Below are positions 1 through 5,007 of a DNA stretch of 6,994 bases, in pieces. Every line of letters begins with the position of its first letter. Position 1 is the stretch's first letter. Position numbers and translations under genes: made by a program. This stretch comes from Pseudomonadota bacterium (lineage in GTDB: Bacteria > Pseudomonadota > Alphaproteobacteria > Rhizobiales > Rhizobiaceae): NCBI GenBank assembly GCA_023419995.1, contig JAEZXF010000429.1:1-6994 (forward strand), given 5' to 3'. The notes under the pieces were generated by a model. The model did not search any database and was not told where the DNA came from. It saw only the letters and a list, made by a program, of their open reading frames with translations.

Positions 1-378
1 CCCGGCAAGCGTCGCCGCCAGGGCCAGCGCGGCCCATTCGGCTTCGCGCGCGCGGCCGCGCCAGACGACGGAGAGGGCGATCAGCCAGCTCGTGCAGAAG
101 ACCGCGCACACCATGGCGAGCAGGCCCGAGACGCCCCAGACCGGCCATGCGCCCTGCGCGATGGAGGCGGCGGCGATGAACGGGCCGACGAGCAGGACGC
201 CCAGCAGCCGCGCCTGGCGCGCACGCTGCGCGCCCGCGACGGCGGGGTGGACGAGACGGTCGCATCCCGCCTTCAGGCCGGCAAGCCAGTCGTCCCGTCT
301 GCCTGTGTTTGCACCCAACTCAACGCACCCTTGACGCGCCCGCTTGGCGGATCGAACTCTTTGTCCGGACCCTCGCAT
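1..378 (-). CDS. Membrane protein amino end, probably a sensor histidine kinase (partial)
   Basis: An open frame on the minus strand starts at ATG 378-376 and runs off the left edge, giving 126 residues. After a basic amino end it has the segment GANTGRRDDWLAGLKAGCDR (about residues 22-41). Two hydrophobic segments follow, near residues 58-74 and 80-106, and a third seems to begin at 115. From memory, a similar soluble lead-in followed by membrane helices opens rhizobial PAS-domain sensor histidine kinases of the cell-cycle type. The kinase core itself lies outside the window, so that name is an inference. The ATG has no clear ribosome binding site. An in-frame TTG at 318-316, preceded by AAGGG nine bases upstream, is a serious alternative start and would remove 20 residues. 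The gene is divergent from the DUF5330 gene. Confidence 0.5.
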   Translation of the reverse strand, partial: MRGSGQRVRSAKRARQGCVELGANTGRRDDWLAGLKAGCDRLVHPAVAGAQRARQARLLGVLLVGPFIAAASIAQGAWPVWGVSGLLAMVCAVFCTSWLIALSVVWRGRAREAEWAALALAATLAG

Positions 379-385
379 CCGGGAT

Positions 386-400
386 TTAAGGAATGAATAA
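386..400 (-). promoter_or_regulatory. Possible CtrA-type site (TTAA-N7-ATAA)
   Basis: The plus strand reads TTAAGGAATGAATAA, that is TTAA, seven bases, then ATAA. The alphaproteobacterial cell-cycle regulator CtrA binds TTAA-N7-TTAA, so this matches seven of eight fixed bases. It lies eight bases upstream of the ATG at 378 of the putative sensor kinase. One mismatch and a short motif make chance likely, so this is only a candidate. Confidence 0.25.
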
Positions 401-628
401 ACGCGGCCCCCGCGGCAGGCTTCAAGGGCCGTCGAACGGGGTTTTCCCCGCCTGAATTTCCCGCAATTTCCGGTCATGGTAAATGGAGGGTAACGGCCGG
501 AAGAGGCGTTCCGCCGCCCTCCCGCGGAGCCGACAAAGCGACAGCCGAACCATCTTTCTGTTTATTTTCAGTGAGTTACACCCAGGCAGCCGCACCGCGT
601 TTTCCTGCGGCATTTGCATCAGAGTGTA

Positions 629-666
629 GTCGAATCGAGATCTGTAAAACTTGAATCGATTTCGAC
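629..666 (+). repeat. Imperfect inverted repeat upstream of the DUF5330 gene
   Basis: The arms GTCGAATCGA (629-638) and TCGATTTCGAC (656-666) are reverse complements except for one bulged base, with a 17-base loop. The structure sits about 100 bp before the DUF5330 start codon. It could be a leader stem-loop or an operator. It has no T-tract and is not a typical terminator. Confidence 0.35.
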
Positions 667-769
667 GAGAATTCGATCTGCTTGCGCAAGCCGTCCTTTG
701 CATGGTCGAGTCGATAAGGAGGGCGGCGGACAGGGGCGAAAGGTCCGCGAGGCATTCGAGGGTGAGGAT

Positions 770-1132
770 ATGGGTTTCCTGATCAAGTCCGCGTTCTGGC
801 TGTCGCTGGTGCTGCTCGTCATTCCGTTCGGCGGCAAGGACGGCGAGGGCCAGCCGACCATCGGCGCGGTGGAGGCATTCTTCGCCGCCCGCGCCGTGGT
901 GGACGACATGTCGGGCCTGTGCGAGCGCCGGCCCGAGGCCTGCGAGGTCGGCCGTTCGGCGCTGCACACCATCGGCGTCAGGGCGCGCGAGGGCGCCCGC
1001 ATCGCCTACGGCATGCTCGATGAGCATTTCGGCGAGCAGCCTGCGTCGCTCGACGTCGCGGAAGGCGGCGACCCGATGCACACCGGCTCCGTGCCGGTTC
1101 CGCCGGCCCGCGCGGATGCCGCGCAGGAGTGA
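770..1132 (+). CDS. DUF5330 family membrane-anchored protein
   Basis: The product is 120 residues. One hydrophobic helix at about residues 7-20 is a likely signal anchor, leaving most of the chain outside the cytoplasm. The middle carries the signature DDMSGLCERRPEACEVGRSA (about residues 45-64), with two cysteines (C51 and C58) six residues apart. This followed by a helical segment rich in alanine and arginine is what I recall of the DUF5330 family, found in rhizobia and relatives; its function is unknown. The tail after residue 88 is proline- and alanine-rich and probably disordered. The start at 770 is supported by the purine-rich GAGGGTGAGG immediately upstream. A stop at 1130-1132 leaves 33 bp before sufE, but sufE seems to have its own promoter across the end of this gene. 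The two cysteines could form a disulfide if the domain is periplasmic, which is an inference. Confidence 0.8.
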   Translation: MGFLIKSAFWLSLVLLVIPFGGKDGEGQPTIGAVEAFFAARAVVDDMSGLCERRPEACEVGRSALHTIGVRAREGARIAYGMLDEHFGEQPASLDVAEGGDPMHTGSVPVPPARADAAQE

Positions 1133-1156
1133 CAGGCGCCGCCGCGTACCCTATAT
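1128..1156 (+). promoter_or_regulatory. Predicted rhizobial-type promoter for sufE
   Basis: AGTGAC (1128-1133), a 17-base spacer and CTATAT (1151-1156) fit the published Sinorhizobium meliloti housekeeping consensus CTTGAC-N17-CTATAT, with four of six and six of six matches. The -35 element overlaps the stop codon of the DUF5330 gene. Transcription would be expected to begin near 1162-1165, only a few bases before the sufE ATG at 1166. That implies a leaderless or nearly leaderless message, in keeping with the lack of a clear ribosome binding site. Confidence 0.45.
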
Positions 1157-1165
1157 CCAGGCGAC

Positions 1166-1603
1166 ATGAGCGCCACCATCGAAACGATCCGCGACGACTT
1201 CTCCTTCCTTGAGGACTGGGAAGACCGCTATCGCTACATCATCGAGCTCGGAAGCGAGCTCGCGCCCTACCCCGAAAGCGTGCGCGACGACGCCCACAAG
1301 GTTCCGGGCTGCGTCAGCCAGGTCTGGCTCCACACCACCTCCGGCGAAGGTCCCGACCCCGTCATCGTCTTCCTCGGCGATTCGGACGCCCACATCGTGC
1401 GCGGGCTGGTCGCCATCGTCCTGGCGCTGTTCTCGGGGCGCAAGGCGTCGGATATCCTGACCACCGACGCCGAGGCCACCCTGCGCGAGCTCGGTCTTGA
1501 CGAGCACCTTACCCCCCAGCGCGCCAACGGTCTGCGCTCGATGGTGCAGCGCATCCGCCGCGAGGCCCAGGCGGCGCTGTCCCCGGCGGTGCCGACGAAC
1601 TAG
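1166..1603 (+). CDS. sufE: SufE, cysteine desulfuration protein
   Basis: SufE accepts sulfur as a persulfide from the cysteine desulfurase SufS, stimulates it, and passes the sulfur to the SufBCD scaffold in cytoplasmic Fe-S cluster assembly. The 145-residue product has normal SufE length and order. The amino end carries FSFLEDWEDRYRYIIELGSE; the persulfide-accepting cysteine is C49 in KVPGCVSQVW, matching Cys51 of the E. coli protein. The segment with IVRGLVAIVLALFSGR and the carboxyl HLTPQRANGLRSMVQRIR are also typical. No suf operon genes are nearby, as in many rhizobia where sufE lies apart. The ATG has no strong ribosome binding site and may be translated from a near-leaderless message. 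The last 20 codons, including the stop, lie inside the upstream copy of a diverged 116-bp-period tandem duplication; the duplicated copy downstream is not part of the protein. Confidence 0.95.
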   Translation: MSATIETIRDDFSFLEDWEDRYRYIIELGSELAPYPESVRDDAHKVPGCVSQVWLHTTSGEGPDPVIVFLGDSDAHIVRGLVAIVLALFSGRKASDILTTDAEATLRELGLDEHLTPQRANGLRSMVQRIRREAQAALSPAVPTN

Positions 1604-1764
1604 GCTCCGCCCTGGACAGGTTTGCGGCCGTCGGATCTGCTGCTTCAGCGCTCCCAATGGCGCAGTGCGTCCGCCGCGAGGCTCAAGCGACGCTGTCCCC
1701 GGCGATGCCGACAAGCCAGGCTCCGTCCTCGACAGGTTTGCGAGTGCCGGATTTCTCGCTTCAG
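1534..1764. repeat. Diverged tandem duplication of the sufE 3' end, 116-bp period
   Basis: Bases 1541-1648 and 1657-1764 align without gaps. Hand counting gives 88 of 108 identical (about 81%), with 17 of the 20 differences being transitions. Shared blocks include TCCGCCGCGAGGC, CGCTGTCCCCGGCG, GGCTCCG and GACAGGTTTGCG. The similarity extends a few bases leftward, to 1534 and 1648, with a 2-base gap. The first copy contains the last 20 sufE codons and the TAG stop. In the second copy the stop position reads CAG and the differences fall at all three codon positions, so it is not under sufE coding constraint. The 116-bp offset is not a multiple of three, so the second copy lies in a different frame from sufE. 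Confidence 0.85.
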
Positions 1765-1817
1765 GTTTCGTTTTGAACGGAAGCGGTGACGAAGCGACAG
1801 TTGACGGGCTGAGCAAT

Positions 1818-1838
1818 GCAGAACCGGCTCGGTTCTGC
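1818..1838. repeat. Perfect 9-bp stem hairpin downstream of sufE
   Basis: GCAGAACCG (1818-1826), loop GCT and CGGTTCTGC (1830-1838) form a perfect stem. It lies between the tandem duplication and the recognisable part of the IS remnant. There is no downstream T-tract, so it is not a standard intrinsic terminator, although it could still cap the sufE message or be a piece of the old mobile element. Confidence 0.5.
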
Positions 1839-1844
1839 CTCCGC

Positions 1845-2262
1845 AGACGCGAGGGCGCCCATTGTGAACGATCGCGGATCATCCCGAACGCCGTGCACCG
1901 TGACCGACGCTCAGGGCATGCCATGCCCGATCCTGCTGTCGGCAGACAACATTCCGACATGGCCATGGCCGTACCCGGATCGGGGCAGGGGCGGGCCACC
2001 TCGACCGCCTCACCGCCGACCGTGACTGCGATCCCGATGCCACTCGTGCGGCTATCATTCGCCGACGATGCCGAGGTCGTCATGCCCCCTGACACCGACC
2101 TGGCGGGCACCCATCACCTGCGACCACTCGCCTGCAGGACCCGCAACCGCGTTGAACGTCCAGGATGCCGCCTCAAGGGCGGATGGTGCATCGCAACCCG
2201 CTACGGCAAGCCCACCAGAAACGTCCTCGCCAGCCTATTCCTCGCTGCCGCCCCATATATGG
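1845..2262 (+). pseudogene. Decayed IS5-family transposase remnant (carboxyl half)
   Basis: The carboxyl part is clear. About 2130-2250 encodes RNRVERPGCRLKGGWCIATR followed by YGKPTRNVLASLFLAAAPYM. This matches the IS5-family DDE transposase ending R-N-x-[VI]-E-R-x-F-C-R-L-K-x-x-x-R-[IV]-A-T-R-Y-D-K-x-x-R-N-F-L-A, which contains the catalytic Glu. Upstream pieces fit the same family but lie in different frames: TVTDAQGMPCPILLSAD near 1900-1950 (family K-L-H-A-V-x-D-x-Q-G-x-P), QHSDMAMA near 1955-1978, and LTADRDCDPDATRAAI near 2008-2055 (family L-I-A-D-R-G-Y-D, with the catalytic Asp). At least three frame changes and loss of the amino half show that it is dead. No intact terminal inverted repeats or target duplications could be identified. 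The family assignment is from memory of the motif. Confidence 0.75.
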
Positions 2263-2263
2263 G
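2252..2263. repeat. Perfect 12-bp palindrome at the IS remnant / DUF6456 junction
   Basis: CCCATATATGGG is a perfect palindrome lying seven bases beyond the stop codon of the DUF6456 gene (2270-2272) and at the end of the recognisable transposase similarity. Whether it is part of the old element or of the host gene's 3' region cannot be told from this window. Confidence 0.5.
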
Positions 2264-2269
2264 TGCAAG

Positions 2270-3115
2270 TCAGCCCGAACCCTGGCGCCCTGCCGGCGTC
2301 CGGCGAAGCGTCGGCCTGTAGTCCTCCGAGCCCCAGTGCAGGATCTCCGGCCGCGACCCGGCTCCTGCCCTCGGCCGCGCCGGCTCGTAGTGGCGCGCCA
2401 GCGCGCCGAGCGCTGTCTTCAGCACCACCTTGGCCGAGCGCGCGGGCCAGCGGCGCTCCATCTCGACCTGCTCCAGCCCCTTGAGGAAGCAGCAGACGTC
2501 GATCAGCACGCCCGAAAGCTCCGGCCCGACGGCCTCGATCGCCGCCTCGACCCGGCGGCGCGCGCCCAGCGCCGCGTCGGTCAGTTCCGCGATGCCGCCG
2601 GCATCGCCGCGCCCGCGACCGGCCGAGCCGACGGCGCCCCAGTTGACGCCGAGGCGAGGTGCGATCCGGCCGCGCGCATAGTCCGCCCTCAGCCTCTTTC
2701 CGGCGCGGAACTCCCGCGCGTCGAGGAAGGGGCGGCCGTCCTTGCCCCTGCGGCGGTGAAGCAGCGCGAGCGGCGATTCCGCATGGTTGATCGTCACCGC
2801 CTCCCGCCCCGTGCCGGTCTCGATTACAGCGTCGTCGCGTTCCTGCGGCACCGCCTCCAGCGGCGCAACGACCACGGTGGCCGCTTCCAGCGTGGCGCGG
2901 CCCGCTGCGGTCAGGCGCAACGCTCCCCTTGCCTCCGCAACCAGCGACAGGTCCTTCATCCTCCCGATAAGCGAGCTCTCGGCACCCAGCGTCCCTCGCC
3001 CGCCGCCGTCGAGCAGCACGTGCCCCGACGCCGCCGCGGCCTGGAGCCGCGCATCTCCCTTCGCCAGGAAGCGCAGAACGCGCAGCCCGGCACGGCCCTG
3101 CTCCGGCTTCCGCAT
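2270..3115 (-). CDS. DUF6456 domain-containing protein, likely DNA-binding
   Basis: The product is 281 residues. The amino part (about 10-78) looks like a winged helix: a leading helix RVLRFLAKG, then LIGRMKDLSLVA and ALRLTAAGRATL, the usual recognition-helix and wing pattern. The carboxyl part (about 110-245) is the conserved DUF6456 region, with NHAESPLALLHRR, DGRPFLDAREFRAGKRLRAD, IAELTDAALGARRRVE, GPELSGVLIDVCCFLKGLE and WPARSAKVVLKTALGALARH. The function of the family is unknown; DNA binding is my inference. The start is set by AAGGAGA upstream of the ATG, overlapping the stop codon of the DnaA-like gene. With only 10 nt between them, the two are surely co-transcribed and perhaps translationally coupled. 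The segment ILHWGSEDYRPTL near the carboxyl end seems family-typical; the final residues RRTPAGRQGSG and the stop codon abut the IS remnant and may be a recent ending. Confidence 0.85.
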   Translation of the reverse strand: MRKPEQGRAGLRVLRFLAKGDARLQAAAASGHVLLDGGGRGTLGAESSLIGRMKDLSLVAEARGALRLTAAGRATLEAATVVVAPLEAVPQERDDAVIETGTGREAVTINHAESPLALLHRRRGKDGRPFLDAREFRAGKRLRADYARGRIAPRLGVNWGAVGSAGRGRGDAGGIAELTDAALGARRRVEAAIEAVGPELSGVLIDVCCFLKGLEQVEMERRWPARSAKVVLKTALGALARHYEPARPRAGAGSRPEILHWGSEDYRPTLRRTPAGRQGSG

Positions 3116-3125
3116 CGTCTCTCCT

Positions 3126-3626
3126 TCAGCCCCGCACCGCCCGGATGCCGAACGCCGCGGTGACGACCTGCTCGACCCGCATGACGATGGCCTCGAACTC
3201 GCCGTCCTCGCGCAGGTCCTCGATCAGGTGGCAGGCATGGAGGACCGTGGTCCGGTCGCGCCCGAAGCCCTGGCCGACCTCGCGCATGCTCAGCCGCAGC
3301 GTCACATGCGCCACGTACATCGCGATCTGGCGCACCCGGCTTACCGCAAGCGCCGAGCGGGCCGGGCTGCGCAACTCCCTGCCGCAGACCCCGAACAGCG
3401 CGGCGGCGATGTCGATCACGCCGTCGCAGGCGATGGCGATCCACTCCTCCGGCGGCACCGTCGCCCGCGCCGCGGGAGCCGCATCCGCGTCTCCCTGGCG
3501 CAAGGACAGGGCCAGCTCCATCCGGCAGCGCAGCGAGGCCATGCCGGCTGCGGGGTCGGCGGGCGATCGCACAGGGCCGGCAAGCCCGGCCTCCGGCCTG
3601 TCCTCGTTCTGTCTTGCTGCCGTCAT
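3126..3626 (-). CDS. Small protein with DnaA domain-IV-like helix-turn-helix
   Basis: From the ATG at 3626 the product is 166 residues. Its carboxyl half (about 66-155) resembles domain IV of the replication initiator DnaA, the part that binds DnaA boxes. It has IDIAAALFGVCGRELRSPAR, then VRQIAMYVAHVTLRLSMREV and GQGFGRDRTTVLHACHLIED. The run GRDRTTVLHA closely matches the DnaA signature GRDHTTVLHA. There is no AAA+ ATPase domain, so it is not DnaA. Stand-alone proteins of this kind occur in rhizobia, probably as DNA-binding regulators; the target is unknown. Start choice: an ATG at 3704 is also in frame, but it would put the SOS box inside the gene. GTG at 3632 has GGAGG eight bases upstream and is a good alternative to ATG 3626. 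It is the first gene of a pair with the DUF6456 gene, and a LexA box lies about 60 bp upstream. Confidence 0.82.
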   Translation of the reverse strand: MTAARQNEDRPEAGLAGPVRSPADPAAGMASLRCRMELALSLRQGDADAAPAARATVPPEEWIAIACDGVIDIAAALFGVCGRELRSPARSALAVSRVRQIAMYVAHVTLRLSMREVGQGFGRDRTTVLHACHLIEDLREDGEFEAIVMRVEQVVTAAFGIRAVRG

Positions 3627-3687
3627 TCGCACGAACACCCCCTCCATGATAGGAATATGTTCTTTTACCAAAGCAGCGATCGGAAGT

Positions 3688-3702
3688 GAACAAAATAGGA
3701 AC
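3688..3702 (-). promoter_or_regulatory. Predicted LexA-binding SOS box
   Basis: The minus strand reads GTTCCTATTTTGTTC, a perfect match to the alphaproteobacterial LexA operator GTTC-N7-GTTC; the plus strand reads GAACAAAATAGGAAC. The A/T-rich centre resembles known boxes. It lies 61 bp upstream of the DnaA-like gene start on the minus strand and about 140 bp upstream of the GTG start of the divergent gene. It could therefore control either, with the nearer gene pair favoured. At this base composition I estimate about 0.15 chance matches per 7 kb on both strands, and far fewer inside promoter regions. Confidence 0.7.
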
Positions 3703-3841
3703 ATTTTCCCACGCCGGACTCCCTACCGGCTTGCTTTCGCTCGCCTATTTCACGCAGCCCACAGCGAGCCCGGTCCGGTCTTTCCACCTCCGCCCGCGTC
3801 GCGCGGATGATCTCCGGACAGCCAACAGCAAGGAGAACACC

Positions 3842-4723
3842 GTGGCCGGACTACGCGAAGAGGCGCTCGTCTTCAGGCGCAGGAAGAGGCAGGAGATTGA
3901 GGAGGCGCGGCAAACCGTAGCGTTCTTCCTCGCCTGCGGCGTCGATCTGGCGGTCGCCGTCGATACCGCGCCCGAGGCCCGCGACCGGTTGCGCCGGAAG
4001 CTGGCACGGCTGATCGAGCGGGAGCGCCTGCGCGGTGCGGCACGCCACTGGAGCTACGATCTCAACCGCCACATCGCGCTGAAGCAGGCACTGGACCGCC
4101 TCAGCGGCGACGCGGCGCCCTGTTCTGCCGCCGCACGGACAATCCCTGCGCCGCAGGAGATGCAGAGCGAGACCGCCGGCCGGCACCCGCGCCGCAAAAC
4201 GCGAACGTCCCGCCGCTTCTCCCGAAGCAGCGGGCCGTTTCGACATCTGATCGCACTGCGCCCCGTCAGGCGCGCCTTGGCGCTAGCGCTTGCGGCCGAG
4301 GCCGGTCTTCTTCGCCAGCAGCGAGCGCGCGGCCGCGTAGCTCGGCGCGACCATCGGGTAGTTGGGCTCGAGGCCCCACTTCTCGCGGTACTGCTCGGGG
4401 GTCAGCCCGTAATGGGTCATCAGGTGCCGCTTGAGCGACTTGAACTTCTTTCCGTCCTCGAGGCAGACGATGTAGTCATCGAAGACCGAACGCTTCGGAT
4501 TGACGGCCGGCTTCTGCTTCTCGACCGGCGCCTGCTCCGGCACGCTGCCGACACGACCGAGCGCGGTGTGGACCTCTGCGATGAGGTTCGGGAGTTCCGC
4601 CGCCGGGACGGGATTGTTGCTGACATAGGCCGAGACAAGATCGGCGGTCAGTTCCAGGAGAATATCCTGATTTCTGGCAGGTGCTTCGTTTGCGTCCATC
4701 ATTGGGCCCCAATATGTGAATAG
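3842..4723 (+). CDS. Hypothetical basic helical protein; carboxyl end uncertain, frame runs through mucR
   Basis: The start GTG 3842 is well supported by AAGGAG at 3830-3835, six bases upstream. The first 90 or so residues look like a real protein: [20 protein letters not shown], a predicted amphipathic helical region, then [20 protein letters not shown] and [21 protein letters not shown] believe similar short uncharacterised proteins exist in rhizobia, but I cannot name the family. Third-position GC stays high to about 4195 and then becomes mixed. The frame meets no stop until 4721-4723, so the last ~145 residues are antisense to mucR and very unlikely to be a designed product. A single +1 shift between about 4140 and 4195 would give a TGA near 4249, just before the mucR stop. 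So this is either a gene that lost its stop by a frameshift, or a long read-through form. It is divergent from the SOS-box gene pair. Confidence 0.5.
   Translation: MAGLREEALVFRRRKRQEIEEARQTVAFFLACGVDLAVAVDTAPEARDRLRRKLARLIERERLRGAARHWSYDLNRHIALKQALDRLSGDAAPCSAAARTIPAPQEMQSETAGRHPRRKTRTSRRFSRSSGPFRHLIALRPVRRALALALAAEAGLLRQQRARGRVARRDHRVVGLEAPLLAVLLGGQPVMGHQVPLERLELLSVLEADDVVIEDRTLRIDGRLLLLDRRLLRHAADTTERGVDLCDEVREFRRRDGIVADIGRDKIGGQFQENILISGRCFVCVHHWAPICE
4283..4702 (-). CDS. mucR: MucR/Ros family zinc-finger transcriptional regulator
   Basis: MucR proteins are small nucleoid-associated repressors of rhizobia, Brucella and relatives. They bind AT-rich promoters, oligomerise through the amino end, and control exopolysaccharide, motility, virulence and their own gene. 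The 139-residue product has the amino oligomerisation segment [20 protein letters not shown] (about 15-34). Its zinc-finger core is [20 protein letters not shown], followed by [20 protein letters not shown] and a basic tail ending GLGRKR. The predicted zinc ligands are C80, D83, H93 and H97; aspartate replaces the second cysteine of Ros, as I recall for Brucella MucR. Two adjacent ATGs (4702 and 4699) begin the frame; the ribosome binding site is weak (GGGG about seven bases upstream). The AT-rich island upstream is the expected place for autoregulation. The gene lies entirely opposite an open frame on the plus strand. Confidence 0.95.
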   Translation of the reverse strand: MMDANEAPARNQDILLELTADLVSAYVSNNPVPAAELPNLIAEVHTALGRVGSVPEQAPVEKQKPAVNPKRSVFDDYIVCLEDGKKFKSLKRHLMTHYGLTPEQYREKWGLEPNYPMVAPSYAAARSLLAKKTGLGRKR

Positions 4724-4733
4724 GTGGAATGCA

Positions 4734-4752
4734 CGGAGCGATAGTCGCTCCG
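4734..4752 (-). repeat. Perfect hairpin in the mucR leader
   Basis: CGGAGCGA (4734-4741), loop TAG and TCGCTCCG (4745-4752) form a perfect 8-bp stem. It ends 31 bases upstream of the mucR ATG and would be in the mRNA leader. It lacks a T-tract on either side, so it is not a terminator. It might affect mRNA stability or translation. Confidence 0.55.
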
Positions 4753-4863
4753 CCGAAAGCCCGCCGGCACCTTTTCGATGCGCCTTTGATTCGAGCCATC
4801 ATGGCATACATGGTCCCATTGGTCCGCGAAGTCAATTCAACGAGGACAAATTCCTCAGAAAGA

Positions 4864-4890
4864 CACAATTGTGCCAGTATAGTTTAAACT
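4864..4890. promoter_or_regulatory. Two perfect 10-bp palindromes 17 bp apart upstream of mucR
   Basis: CACAATTGTG (4864-4873) and AGTTTAAACT (4881-4890) are each perfect palindromes separated by seven bases, with centres 17 bp apart. Between them on the minus strand is TATACT, a -10-like hexamer, although no good -35 accompanies it. The arrangement resembles a paired operator and sits about 160-190 bp upstream of the mucR start. The binding protein is unknown; MucR itself is an obvious candidate. Confidence 0.4.
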
Positions 4891-4992
4891 CTTATTTGGC
4901 ATCTACGTTACGCAATCTCTTGTTCAATTTTTGAATGAATTTCTCCAGATATACAACCTGTAATTGATAACAGGGGCTTTCGACGGCCTCCT

Positions 4993-5007
4993 CCGGGTTG
5001 AACCCGG
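4993..5007. repeat. Perfect 15-bp palindrome upstream of oligopeptidase B
   Basis: CCGGGTT, a central G and AACCCGG form a perfect 15-bp palindrome, 100 bp before the peptidase start codon. It could be an operator for a dimeric regulator or a leader hairpin with a very short loop. A second potential hairpin, GCCGGC (5059-5064) with GCCGGC (5070-5075) around a five-base loop, lies closer to the gene. Confidence 0.5.

Larger units (their letters stand above)
379..769. other. Gene-free divergent intergenic region of about 390 bp
   Basis: This stretch separates the minus-strand membrane protein from the DUF5330 gene. Open frames here on either strand give low-complexity translations with no recognisable family and look like GC-rich shadows. 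It is less GC-rich than its surroundings between about 545 and 700. It holds a CtrA-like half-site pair (386-400), an imperfect stem-loop (629-666) and the 10-bp palindrome CTTGCGCAAG (681-690). I see no confident promoter for the DUF5330 gene; CTTGAA at 650-655 could be a -35 element, but no good -10 follows it. Confidence 0.55.

Noticed and set aside
92..334. Short plus-strand frame of 80 codons at the left edge
   Set aside because: It is antisense to the membrane-protein frame, which has clear hydrophobic helices; this one is a composition shadow.
422..1081. A 219-codon minus-strand frame and overlapping frames across 422-1081
   Set aside because: It overlaps the DUF5330 gene in antisense and has unstructured composition.
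1534..1764. CRISPR array or phase-variable repeat
   Set aside because: There are only two diverged copies, no spacers, and the period is not that of a CRISPR.
1818..1838. Intrinsic terminator for sufE
   Set aside because: The hairpin is perfect, but no T-tract follows, so I list it only as a hairpin.
1151..2110. A 319-codon minus-strand frame across sufE and the repeat region
   Set aside because: It is antisense to sufE and to the transposase remnant, and the translation has no recognisable domain.
2165..3163. Long plus-strand frames opposite the DUF6456 gene
   Set aside because: Translations are Arg/Pro-rich and motif-free, while the minus strand gives a clear conserved family.
3704..3704. 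Upstream ATG at 3704 as the start of the DnaA-like gene
   Set aside because: It would place the SOS box inside the coding sequence and lacks a ribosome binding site; the starts at 3632 or 3626 have GGAGG upstream.
3851..4246. A 131-codon minus-strand frame opposite the hypothetical basic protein
   Set aside because: The plus strand has a strong ribosome binding site and a more protein-like sequence; this frame has neither a ribosome binding site nor a family.
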